Part shown: piece by piece, positions 1 through 10,892 of the stretch | Numbering within the stretch: the stretch's first letter is position 1 | How the letters are laid out: every line of letters starts with the position of its first letter | Assembly: GCA_034509735.1 (NCBI GenBank) | Contig: JACGWO010000006.1 | Coordinates: forward strand, 37,627,141 to 37,691,140 | Reading direction: 5' to 3' | DNA length: 64,000 nt | Source of the DNA: Sesamum alatum | Taxonomy: Eukaryota; Streptophyta; Magnoliopsida; Lamiales; Pedaliaceae | The notes under the pieces: generated by a model | The model's input: the letters and a program-made list of their open reading frames with translations, nothing else | Database searches by the model: none | What the model was told of the DNA's origin: nothing | Translations under genes and position numbers: made by a program

Positions 1-1166
1 AAATCAACCCCATTAGATTCTATATTAACAACAATGCATGGTGGCGTCTTCCCTTTGTTTTTTCTCTTATTTAAAAACCAACACTATATACTATTATTTA
101 ATACAATGATAAGATTAATAATTCTAATCAACTGCTCGACCTACGACCGACTTTAGTTTATGAACCACCAAAATACTATTGTTAATTTGCAAGGATTATA
201 TAATATCCAGACACAATGTTCAATGTAAATGCCATATTCTGATAATTACCTGTCATTAGTCTATATATGATCTGCTTTGTAATAATGCTTGGTCATTATT
301 AACCTGATATCTTAAACTATAACCCCCTTCAACTTTAAACTAATCTTTTTTATTCCAGTCATGTATATCTCCTCGTCAATCATATTATCAAACTCGAGTT
401 TAATATTTAATTATGAACCCTTTCAACGAAATATACGTTGTTAAGGGTCGTAATATATATTTGCAAGAAAGAGAATAGCATAAGCTCCTTACTTATATTT
501 CATCCGTTTGAATCTTGGTAAGAATTAAATATAAATTGTTCTTGTTAGTTAATGTAATTAGGTAATAATAGTTTCTTGATTTAAAGGGAGGTGAAGAAAT
601 ATAGAGGTAGGTATTTCATGTAATAAAAAATAGCTGGTAGCATTTGATTTATGGGGGCTATGTAATTTAAAGGTTGTGAGCATAGGCATGCATATGATGC
701 TTTGTTGAACTTGTCTGTACTCAGGCCCCTACATATGTTTTAGAGACAAGAATGGAGTGAGAGGTGTCTGAATCATCTCTACCTTTGTGTCTCAGTTTAA
801 GTCGCCGGCCCTTCACCGGAATTTGGCTGGAAACTGGAATATTCCGGCAGGTTGCAGGAGTTTCTTGATTCTCATCAAGTTCCATAAACATATACATCCA
901 GCAGAAGAGGTAGTTTCTTCATATTTTTCTTGTCAATGATGAATCAAGTTTCTTACTCCTGCTGCAGAAAATATACTGCTTTTTGCTGATTAGAAAATCA
1001 TATTTTGAGTTAGAAAAAGGGCTTCAAGAACTCTGAATTATAAACTAATTTTGAACAATACTTAGGTCTTAAGTTACAAACTGATAAAAATTATCGGTAT
1101 CTTATTGTTTTAATCAAGCCCGAATTTATGATTTGCAGACGGAGGCCTAATTGTGTTACTGAGAAG
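1..1166. other. AT-rich upstream region of the PP2C gene, probable 5' UTR intron
   Basis: No gene is seen in the first 750 bases, which are AT-rich and featureless. A locally GC-richer stretch (about 780-860) probably belongs to the core promoter or 5' leader of the PP2C gene. A plausible 5' UTR intron runs from a GT donor at 910 to a TTTGCAG acceptor ending at 1138, just before the coding start at 1167. This is inferred from splice signals only; a transcript would be needed to confirm it. Confidence 0.4.
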
Positions 1167-2707
1167 ATGGTGCAGTTGTCTGCTCTATTCAACACTTTGT
1201 CAAAGAACATCAGAAGTGCACCTGGGAAGAAGAGTAGAGTTGGTGTTGGAAGAGAGGCGGCCGTTCACCTGGCAAAGGAAGCAAAGAGGCATGAACTGGT
1301 GCTGACTGCTTCCGGTGTTGCTAAGGCCAGACATCAGAAGAATTTTGCTGCTGCTTACTCCAAACAAGGGAAGAAAGGGCTTAATCAGGACCGTTTCATT
1401 GTGTGGCAGGTACGAAACTAAGAAAGTCACATTGCAGAGTGATCTGTCTGTACTATAGGTTTTCCACTACTATGTTGTTCTGATCTTATTAAGGATGTTG
1501 TATTGATCTTAGGAATTCGGATGCCAAGAAGACATGGTCTTCTGTGGTGTTTTTGACGGGCATGGACCGTGGGGACATTTAGTGGCTAGAAGCATTAGGG
1601 AATTGATGCCATCGTTGTTGCTGTGCAATTGGCAAGAAGCTGTTGCACTAAACGGACACGATCCTGATTACAGCTTAGGACTAGACAGGAACAAGGTCCA
1701 GTTTGATATGTGGAAGCAATCTTATTACAAGACTTGTGCTGCTGTTGATCAAGAACTCCAACGGCATCCTGGAATCGACTCTTATTACAGTGGTAGCACA
1801 GCTTTAGCACTTGTCAGGCAGGTAAGAAGCATCAATTCTTGGTTCTTTAGCTTCTTTTCATTGTGCCTGAAGATACATTTCATCTGAAGCTTTGAAAATT
1901 TTGATTATTTCCAGGGTGATCTGATGATAGTTGCAAACATTGGAGATTCTCGGGCTGTACTAGCAACTACCTCAGACAACAGACGCTTGGTTGCAACTCA
2001 GCTAACAGTCGACCACAAACCAAACTTACCTCGTTAGCACTCTTGCCCTCATCTTTTGTTCATGCATCATTATGAAAGTCTCCTCAGTTTTTTACCTTAA
2101 GCAACTACAAGAGTCTAATGTTTGTGTTCATGGTCACAGACGAGAGCAAACGAATAGCACAGTCGAGAGGGAGGGTATACGCTTGCCCCGACGAACCAGG
2201 GGTACACAGAGTCTGGATGCCAAACGGGCAGACGGTTAAAGGTCCAGGCTTAGCCGTATCAAGAGCTTTCGGTGATTACTACATCAAAGAATTCGGCGTT
2301 ATCTCTGAGCCAGAAATAACACAAAGAAGCATAACTATCAGAGACCAATTCGCTATTTTGGCTACTGATGGGGTAATTAAACGTAACGTGCCATCGTTAT
2401 ACACTTAACATGTCTTTCTTGAATTCTGCTATAATATGAAGTATCTGATCTGAGAAACTAACACTAGATTTGGCAGGTTTGGGATGTTATATCTAATCAA
2501 GAAGCCGTAGAGATCGTTGGTTCGACAGCAGAAAGGGCGGAATCGGCTAAGAGGCTGGTTGAACATGCAGTTTGTGCCTGGAAACAACAAGGAAAATCTG
2601 TTGTCATGGACGACATTTCAGCTGTCTGTCTCTTCTTTCATCATTCGACTGATTCAGAAGCAGTCGACGACGTTAAAGTTAAACCAAACAAAACTATATA
2701 TGTCTAA
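1167..2707 (+). CDS. Protein phosphatase 2C, clade E-like (five coding exons)
   Basis: Metal-dependent Ser/Thr phosphatase of the PP2C (PPM) family. Exons: 1167-1409, 1513-1821, 1915-2032, 2140-2372, 2477-2707; all introns are GT-AG and the phases join to give 377 residues, close to the roughly 350 of the Arabidopsis PP2C 41-type proteins it resembles. Family motifs in order: a QDR segment near residue 75, VFDGHGPWG (about 94-102, metal-binding Asp and Gly), GDSRAV in exon 3, the SRAFGDY motif in exon 4, ATDG-VWDV across the exon 4/5 junction and MDDIS near the C-terminus (last metal-binding Asp). The start is the ATG at 1167, because an in-frame ATG at 1128 lies before the probable leader-intron acceptor. 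No transit or signal peptide is obvious, so it is probably cytosolic or nuclear. The substrate is unknown. Confidence 0.9.
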
Positions 2708-2904
2708 AATGTTGCAGTCATGTCTGAATTATGTCAATCTTTGACATGTAGAAGTTGTAGTCTGATGGACTTCTTTACAACTTAGATTAAACAAACACGC
2801 ATAACATAGTCTCCATTACGCGATTATATGTACGCGCATTTGGTTATGACTTCCTCATTTTACGCGATTCATGCTCAAACATCTAATCATGAACAAGTTT
2901 TCAC

Positions 2905-3084
2905 GGAAAATTCTAGTTCAAACCAGGTTTGGTCGAACCAAACCAATCATGTAGCAAGTGTGATACACTTGTCGTGTGATTGGTCACTTTCCCTGAACTG
3001 TACACCAATCACATGACAAGTGTATTGCACTTGCCATATAATTGGTTTAGGTTCGGCCGAACCAGGTCTAGGCTAGAATTTTCC
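2905..3084. mobile_element. Palindromic MITE, copy 1
   Basis: A 180-bp near-palindrome. The ends are perfect inverted repeats (GGAAAATTCTAG at the left, CTAGAATTTTCC at the right), and the arms continue with a GGTTTGGTCGAACC-like segment and an ATTGGTCA-like centre. It has no coding capacity. A diverged second copy lies at about 49307-49486 with the same arrangement, which shows that it is a dispersed element and not a chance hairpin. Confidence 0.75.
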
Positions 3085-3113
3085 AATTTTCACACATGCG
3101 ATATCACAATTTT

Positions 3114-3725
3114 ATAAGGGTGTTCGATTCAGTTAATCAAATTGAAAAAATGTGGTACCAAACCGAAATAATCGGTTCGATTTGATACAACCCGTATTTA
3201 TTTCGGTTCGATTTGGTTTGATTTGTATTGAACTAATCAAACTTTTTTGTTTTAAGAAAAAAGTACCTGTAATTGATTTTATTTAAAATTACCTGTCTAA
3301 ACCTCCAAAATAATTAAAATATAAAAATTTCTAAAACAAAATGTATAATGAAAATTAAATCCGAGTAAAAATCTAAAATGTTCCAATCAATAATTCATAA
3401 TATTACGAATATAATTCAAATTCAATATTAAATTGTTAATGATAATTTAATTTGTTTAAGTTAGTAAATAAATTAATTAAAAATGAATAATATTAAGTTT
3501 TTATATATAATATTAATTTGTTATATATATATATATATATTTAAAAAATAATTCGGTATTCAGTCATTTTCAATTAACCGGCACAAAAAACCAAAATCGA
3601 ACCAAAAACTGCAATTTTCAAAAGAAAAAAAAAAAAAAGGCCATTTCTGATTCTGTATTCAGTAACAACCGAATTTTTATTTCAATCGATTTCCAATCAA
3701 TAAACCAAATAGTGTACAACCCTAT
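3114..3725. mobile_element. Non-autonomous inverted-repeat DNA element (hAT-like?)
   Basis: A 0.6-kb AT-rich block. It begins AAGGGTGTTCGATTC and ends GTACACCCTAT-like (read as GTGTACAACCCTA), so the ends are related in inverted orientation. Segments such as CGGTTCGATTTGGT near the left end have a counterpart of ATTTGGTTTATTG on the other strand near the right end. An AATTTTAT string occurs next to both ends and could be a target-site duplication, though the spacing is not exact. There is no coding sequence. The superfamily is uncertain. Confidence 0.45.
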
Positions 3726-6017
3726 AATTTTATTTCAATTTAGAAGATATGATTGATCAATTTTTTTTTAAAAAAAAATATTTAATTGTAAGACTATCAA
3801 ACCTTAGTCCTCGACCACAACCACAAAATAAAGTCGTTCTCATAGTATAGCGTGCAAGAATGTTTCATGTGGATAGTATGAAACATGTAATTATCAAACA
3901 AAAAAAAAACATTGTTGGTTCTTGAATTTTGTCCAACTTAAATTATGTGATTTCATTTCCATTTTCATTGTCCAATCAAAATTGGCAATTTTGTTTTTTC
4001 TTGAACATGAATTTGTTAAATAGATTACTTTACTACGTATCTATTGGCAAAAGATTCACAGTCGTCAATCAATATTTAGTATTTTTCGTGTTATAAATGT
4101 GTTTCTTATTTTTAGGACAACAATTGTCAATTGGTCAAATGTCAAATCTAGCAATCGTTTCACATTTTAAAAAAAAAACCATAGTGCTATGAGTAATGAT
4201 TTATGGATGCACTTAATTCCATCCAATTTGCAAACATCATATCACAAAATTTGTTGTCAATTATAGAAATATTGAGTTTCTAAAATTGTAGAATTTTCTC
4301 ATGTCTTTTCTAACAAAAATACCACATGATTTTCTAAGTTGATATAGTTCTTGAACGGCAAAATTCATGTCTGTCCTAACAACTCAGTCCAACTTCAAAA
4401 TCATGCATGAATAATTTCAAAATTGTTATGCAAAATTAGAAATCAAAATGAATTTTACCCGTTATTTGGATCTTTTGATTCCATTATTTGAGTTAGTGAT
4501 GTAGTCAAAGTTATACTTTTAGTCTCATCGGATAGGGGGTTCAACATATTTGATCCCTTATTTCATGGAATCTTCAAAATAGTCCCAAAATTGAAAAAAT
4601 TCGACACATTTAGTCCTCTACTTTACTAAATTTTTTAAATCGTTCTCAAATTAAGAAAACTCGACATAGTTAATCCTTTACTTTACGGGATTTTATAAAA
4701 CTAAATGTGTTAAGATTTTTCAATTTTAGAATCATTTTGAATATCACATAAAACAGATCACTTAAAGTATTGAACTTCCAATTCTATAAGACTAAAATTG
4801 TAATTTCGTCTAGTGATGTCATATCAATTTACTAGTTTTAACTTTATTACCATCCCCATTTTTCTTCATGTAAAGTCACTTTTTTCAGCATAATAGACAA
4901 AGAGAAAAGAAAAGGAATGGTAAAATATAGGATAGACATGACAAATATTTCCATGAACATTTTACCTCATTTCCACTATTTAAAACTCTAAAAGCATAGA
5001 CACATTGAAAAAATAGTATTTTTCATCTTGTAATTTAAATTTTTTATATTTTTCATCCTGCAACTTTAAAGAAATATCATTTTTTGTCCCATGACACATT
5101 TTTATAGATATTTAACAAAAATATCACATGACTGAAAAAATATGAACTAAAAGTATAAAGATCCCGATTATGGGACGAAAAGTATTATTTCTTCTGGACA
5201 CAATCCACCTTGTTTTTCACATTTTTGAAAGTCAAATTACAAATGAAAGTGCCCATTTTTTCCAACCTCATACTTGTGGTCCTTCTTACATTTTCCACAA
5301 TTTCCTCCTTAGGTTGTAGCAGTCTGTCAAACTATTGCTTTCCTCAATAACAACTTTTTACCACAAAATGCTTTACTATTTCTTCTTCTAAACTTTCTTT
5401 TTCACTTCTTAATTACTCCAAAAATTGTCTTGTTTTTGTCTCAATACTAAGATTAATATCCTAGAAGTTCTATGCAAAAATTATGAATTCAAATATCATT
5501 TATAAATATATGTTATGTATACTTTTATGATAATATTCTATTTGTTCTTTTTTATTATCATTTAATTTGTTATCGCTCGGCACATACATTGAGCTATCAG
5601 TGTTCTTATTTGAATTACTCAGTTAGTGTTTGTGATATGGGGAGATTTCAAGCTAGCATAAATTACGTCATCAAATATTAATAGATCGCTTGAATTACAT
5701 CACTGCTTTCAATAAGGAGCATGATTCTCGAGAATCAACTTTAATAAAGGATGATATCAAGAAAATTATTACATGGATGGCAAGATGAGATTACTAGAGT
5801 ATTCCCATGAAGTTATTAGATTTAACCCTACCCAATGAAATTTTGGAGGTATTCTGATCTGTCTGAGCATATTGAAAACTGTAATTATACCTTATTGCAA
5901 AATAAATAAGGCTATTTATTTATTTTGTGTTATGTCAGTTTGTATTTTGATGAATTATTAATTAATTTTAATATATTAAATGATGGTATGATAGTATAGA
6001 TATATATAAAAAAAGGG

Positions 6018-6444
6018 GGTAAATTACATCTACCTCCCCTGAAGTTTGGCATAATTACAAATACCCCCTCATTGTTTGAAAAATTACAAATACCTCCATG
6101 AGGTTTGTAATTTTTAACCAAAGGCCTGAAATTGACCATTTTGCCCTTGAATTTTTTTATTAAAATTATAGAAAAATCAACCTAGGCAAATTGCATTATT
6201 GCTCATCTGTATAAAAAACTTAAGAAACCTTTCCATGCACATTGTAGTCCAAAAAAAAATTATGAATTAAATAAAAATAATTCAGAGCATAGGGGCATTT
6301 TGGTTAGTTCACCCATAAAAATTGATGAAAATTGGTTATTTGTTAGACGGTCACAAACCTGAAGGGGGTATTTGTAATTTTTCAAAGAACAAGAGTGTAT
6401 TTATGATTATACCAAACCTCAGGGGAGGTAGATGTAATTTACCC
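6018..6444. mobile_element. Terminal-inverted-repeat element, 427 bp (family A, copy 1)
   Basis: Long inverted repeats of about 90 bp begin GGGTAAATTACATCTACC at the left and end with the reverse complement ending TTTACCC at the right. The core, which includes a CCATTTTGCCCTT segment and a GCTCATCTGTATAA-like segment, is shared with the element at 26007-26426, so the two are copies of one family. Noncoding. Confidence 0.75.
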
Positions 6445-7401
6445 AAAAAAATGTAAGAAATTGTATGCATAAAAATAAGGGTAAATTATAAAGTAGAATT
6501 TTTATTTTCCATAAGATAGATGGTGTTGCATTTTTAGTCTCACAGTTTACGGACTTAACACATTTGGTCTCGTAGGATAAAAAATTGATATTTTTTATCT
6601 CATAGGTTAATAAATTTATAGCACTTTTTGTCCCAAATGCTACAATTTTGTAGCTTATGGAGCAAATGTGCTAAGCCCATAAATGTGGGACCAAAAGTCC
6701 AACACTCTCAAAGTCAATTTCTCCTATAGCGAGCTTCCCTAAAATTTGACATAATTACAAATTCCCACATTGTTGTCGGAAATATTGCTACTACACCCTG
6801 ATTTTAACCACCGTCCAACAATTAGTCGAATCTGTTAGTTCCATTAGATTTTCATCCATTTTTTATAGTGAACTGACCAAAATGTCATAATGTACTATAA
6901 ATTATAATTTTACTTATTTTCTTAAAAAATATAAACTAAATGGACAATTAATTTTTTACAAATCTTCAATTTTTTTCATTCACTTGATCCGTTTTTGCTT
7001 TAATTTTACAAGGACAAAGTTGACAATTACAATCTTTATCTGAACATTAATAATTTTATCAAACGTTAAAAATATCAATAAAATTTTAAAACAACGAGTG
7101 CTATTGTAATTATACGAAATGTTATGGAAGCTCGACTTGCCAAAAATAAATACATAAATAAGATGAAGAGCTATTATTGTTTTTTTCCTTTGTAATTTGG
7201 CAGGCTCCTGTAGGTGTAGGTGTGGGGAGGTCTCTTTCATGGAGGTGGGACGTTTCTCTTTCCCTCTCAACTGAAATGAAATGAAGCATGTGTTTCTCAT
7301 GAATTATCAGCCTTTACTATGCCTAATGCTCCTCTACTACTTCTACTTCTACTTCCCTCCTCCTTCTTCTCACCATTCACCTCCGGCCCCGCTCCGCCGC
7401 C

Positions 7402-9579
7402 ATGTTCATATCCGACTTGCTTCCTCCGCCTTCGCAGCGGAGAAGCCCTTACGAACTCCAAAATCAGTCCGATTTTGATCAGATCGTATCCGATGGATTT
7501 GTGTCTATATGCGACTACGCTTGTCTCCTTTCCGGTTCGTGCCACTAACCTGTTTCTCCAGAATCAACAAGGATAATGAAAGACGTTAATTTTCTGATGA
7601 GATTGGTGATGTTGCCACTCCTCCCACTTCACGTGTTGAAAATCTCTTTGTTTTGGCGCCTCTAGATTCTAAGGCGTCCATATTGTCTGGTCCTCTTTTC
7701 TTAGTCATTGCTTCACGCGCTCTAAGTTCAATTGAGTTTGAATCTTTTTTTCCTCTTTCGGGGAAACTAGAATTGTATCACGTCGATAAGAATCTTTCCT
7801 TATATATACGTGACATGATCCTTCATTTCTCTTTTTGATTTTTGGTTAAAATTCTTTGTCATGATGATTATGCAGAGAGGAGCGCGAGGAGGATGTTCCC
7901 GAATCTGATAAATTTTAGATTGGCGAAATTGAGTGGATTTAGGAGAGTATTTGCTCATGTTGCTCCTATCTTTTTCGAGCTTGGCATAGCTAACCCTGAA
8001 ACCAAGGTGCTGCTTCCTTTTACTTGCTAATTCGTATTAATAATCTTATGTTCTGAAGACCTTTGCATCGGCTGTTTCTAATAAACTTCTATATAACAAG
8101 TAAAGATTTGGTTTAGATTATATATACTTGCAGTTTTCCATGCAGTGGAATTGCTTATATCATGCAGGGTCCTTTTTTCTTTCTTCTTTCTTTTCCTTTT
8201 GACGTATCCTGTTTTTTAGCAAGAGTTCAAGGATTTTAGGCAGAGTGCTTTATGAATGATGTAATAATGAATTATGTAACAGGAGATATCAAAATTGAGC
8301 GTGGAGCCATGTGAAAGTGAAAGTCTTGTAGTTACCACTTTTGAGATACTGAGATCAGAGGTCAGGTGATTCTTGTTGCTATTAGAATTTAGATTTTACC
8401 TCGATGAAATGATATTAACTTGGGTTTTGCTTCTGAACTCAGATACCATCTTTCATTGAGAGGGAGCAAGAATTCCGGTTTCTGGCTGTGAGTTGGATAT
8501 TATTAGTTTCTTTTTTAAAATGTTCCAGTAAAAGGTATAAAATATTGCTTGCCCATAATTATAATGTTCCTTCTTTTTCCCCTTTAGGTGACACTAGAAA
8601 CACTTAATGGTTTGTTTTACACTACTCCTGCGGTGAGCAAGATTAGACTGCTCTATTGGTTGTCTTGTCTATAACATAACTATCTTGTTAGTTTGTTTCA
8701 TGACAATCTGTTATGCTGCATTCATTCAAGTGCAGGTATTATGTGCACGTTACAGCGATGAAGAATACTTGGTAAACAGATGCAGAGGTGATTCCCACTT
8801 CCCCGAGAAGCACAGATAATTCTGTACCTTTATATCTGGAATTCTTGTTTGGGATCAGATAGCATACAAAAAGTTGAATCTCATCAGTCTCTTCTCTTCT
8901 TCTATCAGATGACTTTCCTAGTTGTTAGGTGTCATTATTCAAGATTCTGTTACACTGATCAATTCCAATAGCCAGGATGACCAATTACTCACTATATATA
9001 GAGCAAAGACTTATTCTAAAGGCGAAGATTAGGGATGTTTTCCTTTATTTTGCGTAACATCCACAGGCAAGAAGTTTATTAGCTAATGATCTTGGACATC
9101 TGGAGCAGGAAGCAGAGAGATCTTCTTTCAGCAATACGGACAATACGGCATTCACAAGATTTGGTTAGATGACATATTACCCTGTCGGGTTTATCTCCAG
9201 CATTGGTGAGTACTATTCAACTATATTTTACATGGTCTTCTACTCATGGAGAAGTTGATATTAATTATACCTCAATAACATCCTGACTCTCTCTTCTGGG
9301 CATGGTTGCTCTCTTATTTTCCCCGCATCACTGAAATTAAAGTACCGTTGCAAAGTATTATAGTTGGCAACACTCGCTGACCAATGTGAGGATATCCATC
9401 CATCCTTGTGCAGTGTCCTGGCAGCAGAGAACCTCCATCACATTGCCTACAATAACTTCCTGGACCATACATTCCTTGGGGATCGTAAAACGACGATCCG
9501 CGAGTACCTTGGGGCTGCAGGTTCAGGCATAATGGAAGAGGAGCCTCCTCAACAGCTAAAACACATATTCGGTGGTTGA
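7402..9579 (+). CDS. Conserved plant protein with GGCT-like N-terminal motif (eight exons)
   Basis: Exons: 7402-7534, 7876-8006, 8283-8360, 8443-8487, 8588-8632, 8736-8787, 9109-9205, 9414-9579. All introns are GT-AG and the phases close perfectly to give 248 residues. The ATG at 7402 is the only upstream ATG in frame with the later exons. The exon 1/2 junction reads ICDYACLLS-ERSAR, where my recollection of plant homologues is ICGFGSLLSERSAR, a glycine motif like that of the gamma-glutamylcyclotransferase fold; here the glycines and serine are replaced (residues 38-41). Downstream it keeps the conserved strings GFRRVFAHVAPIFFE, EREQEFRF, ARYSDEEY, FLGDRKTTIREYL and GSGIMEEEPP. The function is not known to me. 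The altered motif may mean no cyclotransferase activity. No transit peptide is obvious. Confidence 0.75.
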
Positions 9580-9673
9580 CATGAAATTTCTCTACAATGC
9601 AAACTTAAAGCTGGCGCTTGCTGTATTATTGCACTTAGCACAAATCTAGGAGCATCTTTTGCGTATATAATTA

Positions 9674-10166
9674 AGGGTTAATTACACTTGGGTCCCCTAA
9701 GAAAATGCATAATTACACTTTCCCATAAAAAATTTCAAAATTACACTTACACCCTCTCCGAAAATTTTCCGGTTACACCTAACCTCCATTCGTTAAAGTA
9801 TGGACGGGAAATATTGACGTCAACAAAAATAATTACATAAATTTTCAATTTTACTTTTCATTTAACATTTTCATGTAATAATCTTGTACTTAAAAGGAAA
9901 AAAATGTAATAATCTTGGCATCACTCCATATATATACATTACATTTATCCTCTTATAAGTACAAAAAAATACATGAGAATATTAGAAAAAAGTTTAAAAT
10001 TTATGTAATTATTTTTGTTGACGTGAATATTTTCCGTTCAAACTCTAACGGATGGGGGTCAGGTGTAAATAGAAAATTTTTGAAGGGGTGTAAGTGCAAT
10101 TTGAAAACTTTTACGGAGGAAAGTGTAATTAGGCATTTTCAAAGGGATCGAAGTGTAGTTAACCCT
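9674..10166. mobile_element. Terminal-inverted-repeat element, 493 bp (family B, copy 1)
   Basis: Starts AGGGTTAATTACACTT and ends with the inverted counterpart AGTGTAGTTAACCCT. The arms are about 130 bp long and imperfect; an internal pair is built around TTTTGTTGACGT in one arm and GACGTCAACAAAAA in the other. It is flanked on both sides by ATAATTA, a likely 7-bp target-site duplication. Noncoding. A related element is at 29698-30262. Confidence 0.7.
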
Positions 10167-10892
10167 ATAATTAAAGCAAATGCGGTTCTTACAAAGACTA
10201 GTGGCTTTACCGACATACATTGATACCCAATACGATTCTAGAAACACAGCTAAAATTTGCGGAGATCTATCAAAATTGCCACTTGTTTTCGTACTTGTTG
10301 CTAACTAAGCTAGTTGATCCGTTGGTCCGTTTAGTTCCCTATAGCAAAAGTTTAAATATATACTAGACTTGAGTGTTGACTTCTTCCCCAGCTTATTCAA
10401 ATTCAAAGGAAATCAACCAGAGATGTTGACTATCTTCTCCAGCTTATTCATATTTGCTCGAGGACTTCTATGCTGCTCTGTTCTTTTAGAGGCAATCTCC
10501 GAAAAATAAGATTGCATGTTAGTGAGATGTAATTTTCTCTCACCTACAGAGACTATACTTTGAAAATATAAGTCTAAAAATTACGTGTTCTAATTCCGAA
10601 TATTCCATTCCCATCGGAAGTAACATGGTAAGAGGAAAATTGCAAGTAGAACTATACAATCTTGTCTGAGTGGTCAGGTCCAAAGACTGTGTACTGAAAT
10701 CTTAAGAATCAGCTAAAAGCCAAATAGCCTTTAGGTATATTGTACGTCCATTCTGCAGAGCGCAAACCATTCAAGCGCTCCACATTTCACATTAGGATAT
10801 ACATTCTCTTGACACAGGCCCCTCATACAATCAGTATTACAACAATTTCTACTTGCCAATTTCAGGCACAACCGATGTATCTATACTCGGTT
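10167..10892. other. Spacer between convergent genes
   Basis: About 0.7 kb downstream of the GGCT-like gene (+) and of the lipase (-). It probably includes the lipase 3' UTR in its last 200 bases. I see no further gene or repeat. Confidence 0.4.

Larger units (their letters stand above)
2708..7401. other. Repeat-rich intergenic spacer
   Basis: No gene is supported in this 4.7 kb. It holds a 180-bp palindromic MITE (2905-3084), a larger inverted-repeat element (3114-3725), several degenerate blocks with the wording typical of plant dispersed repeats (around 4480-4830, 5010-5220 and 6480-6740) and a 427-bp inverted-repeat element (6018-6444). Only short random open frames occur in it. Confidence 0.6.

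Noticed and set aside
7281..7576. Overlapping open frames MKHVFLM... and MPNAPLL... as the start of the GGCT-like gene
   Set aside because: Neither is in frame with the conserved exons; the ATG at 7402 gives an intact 248-residue product with a matching splice.
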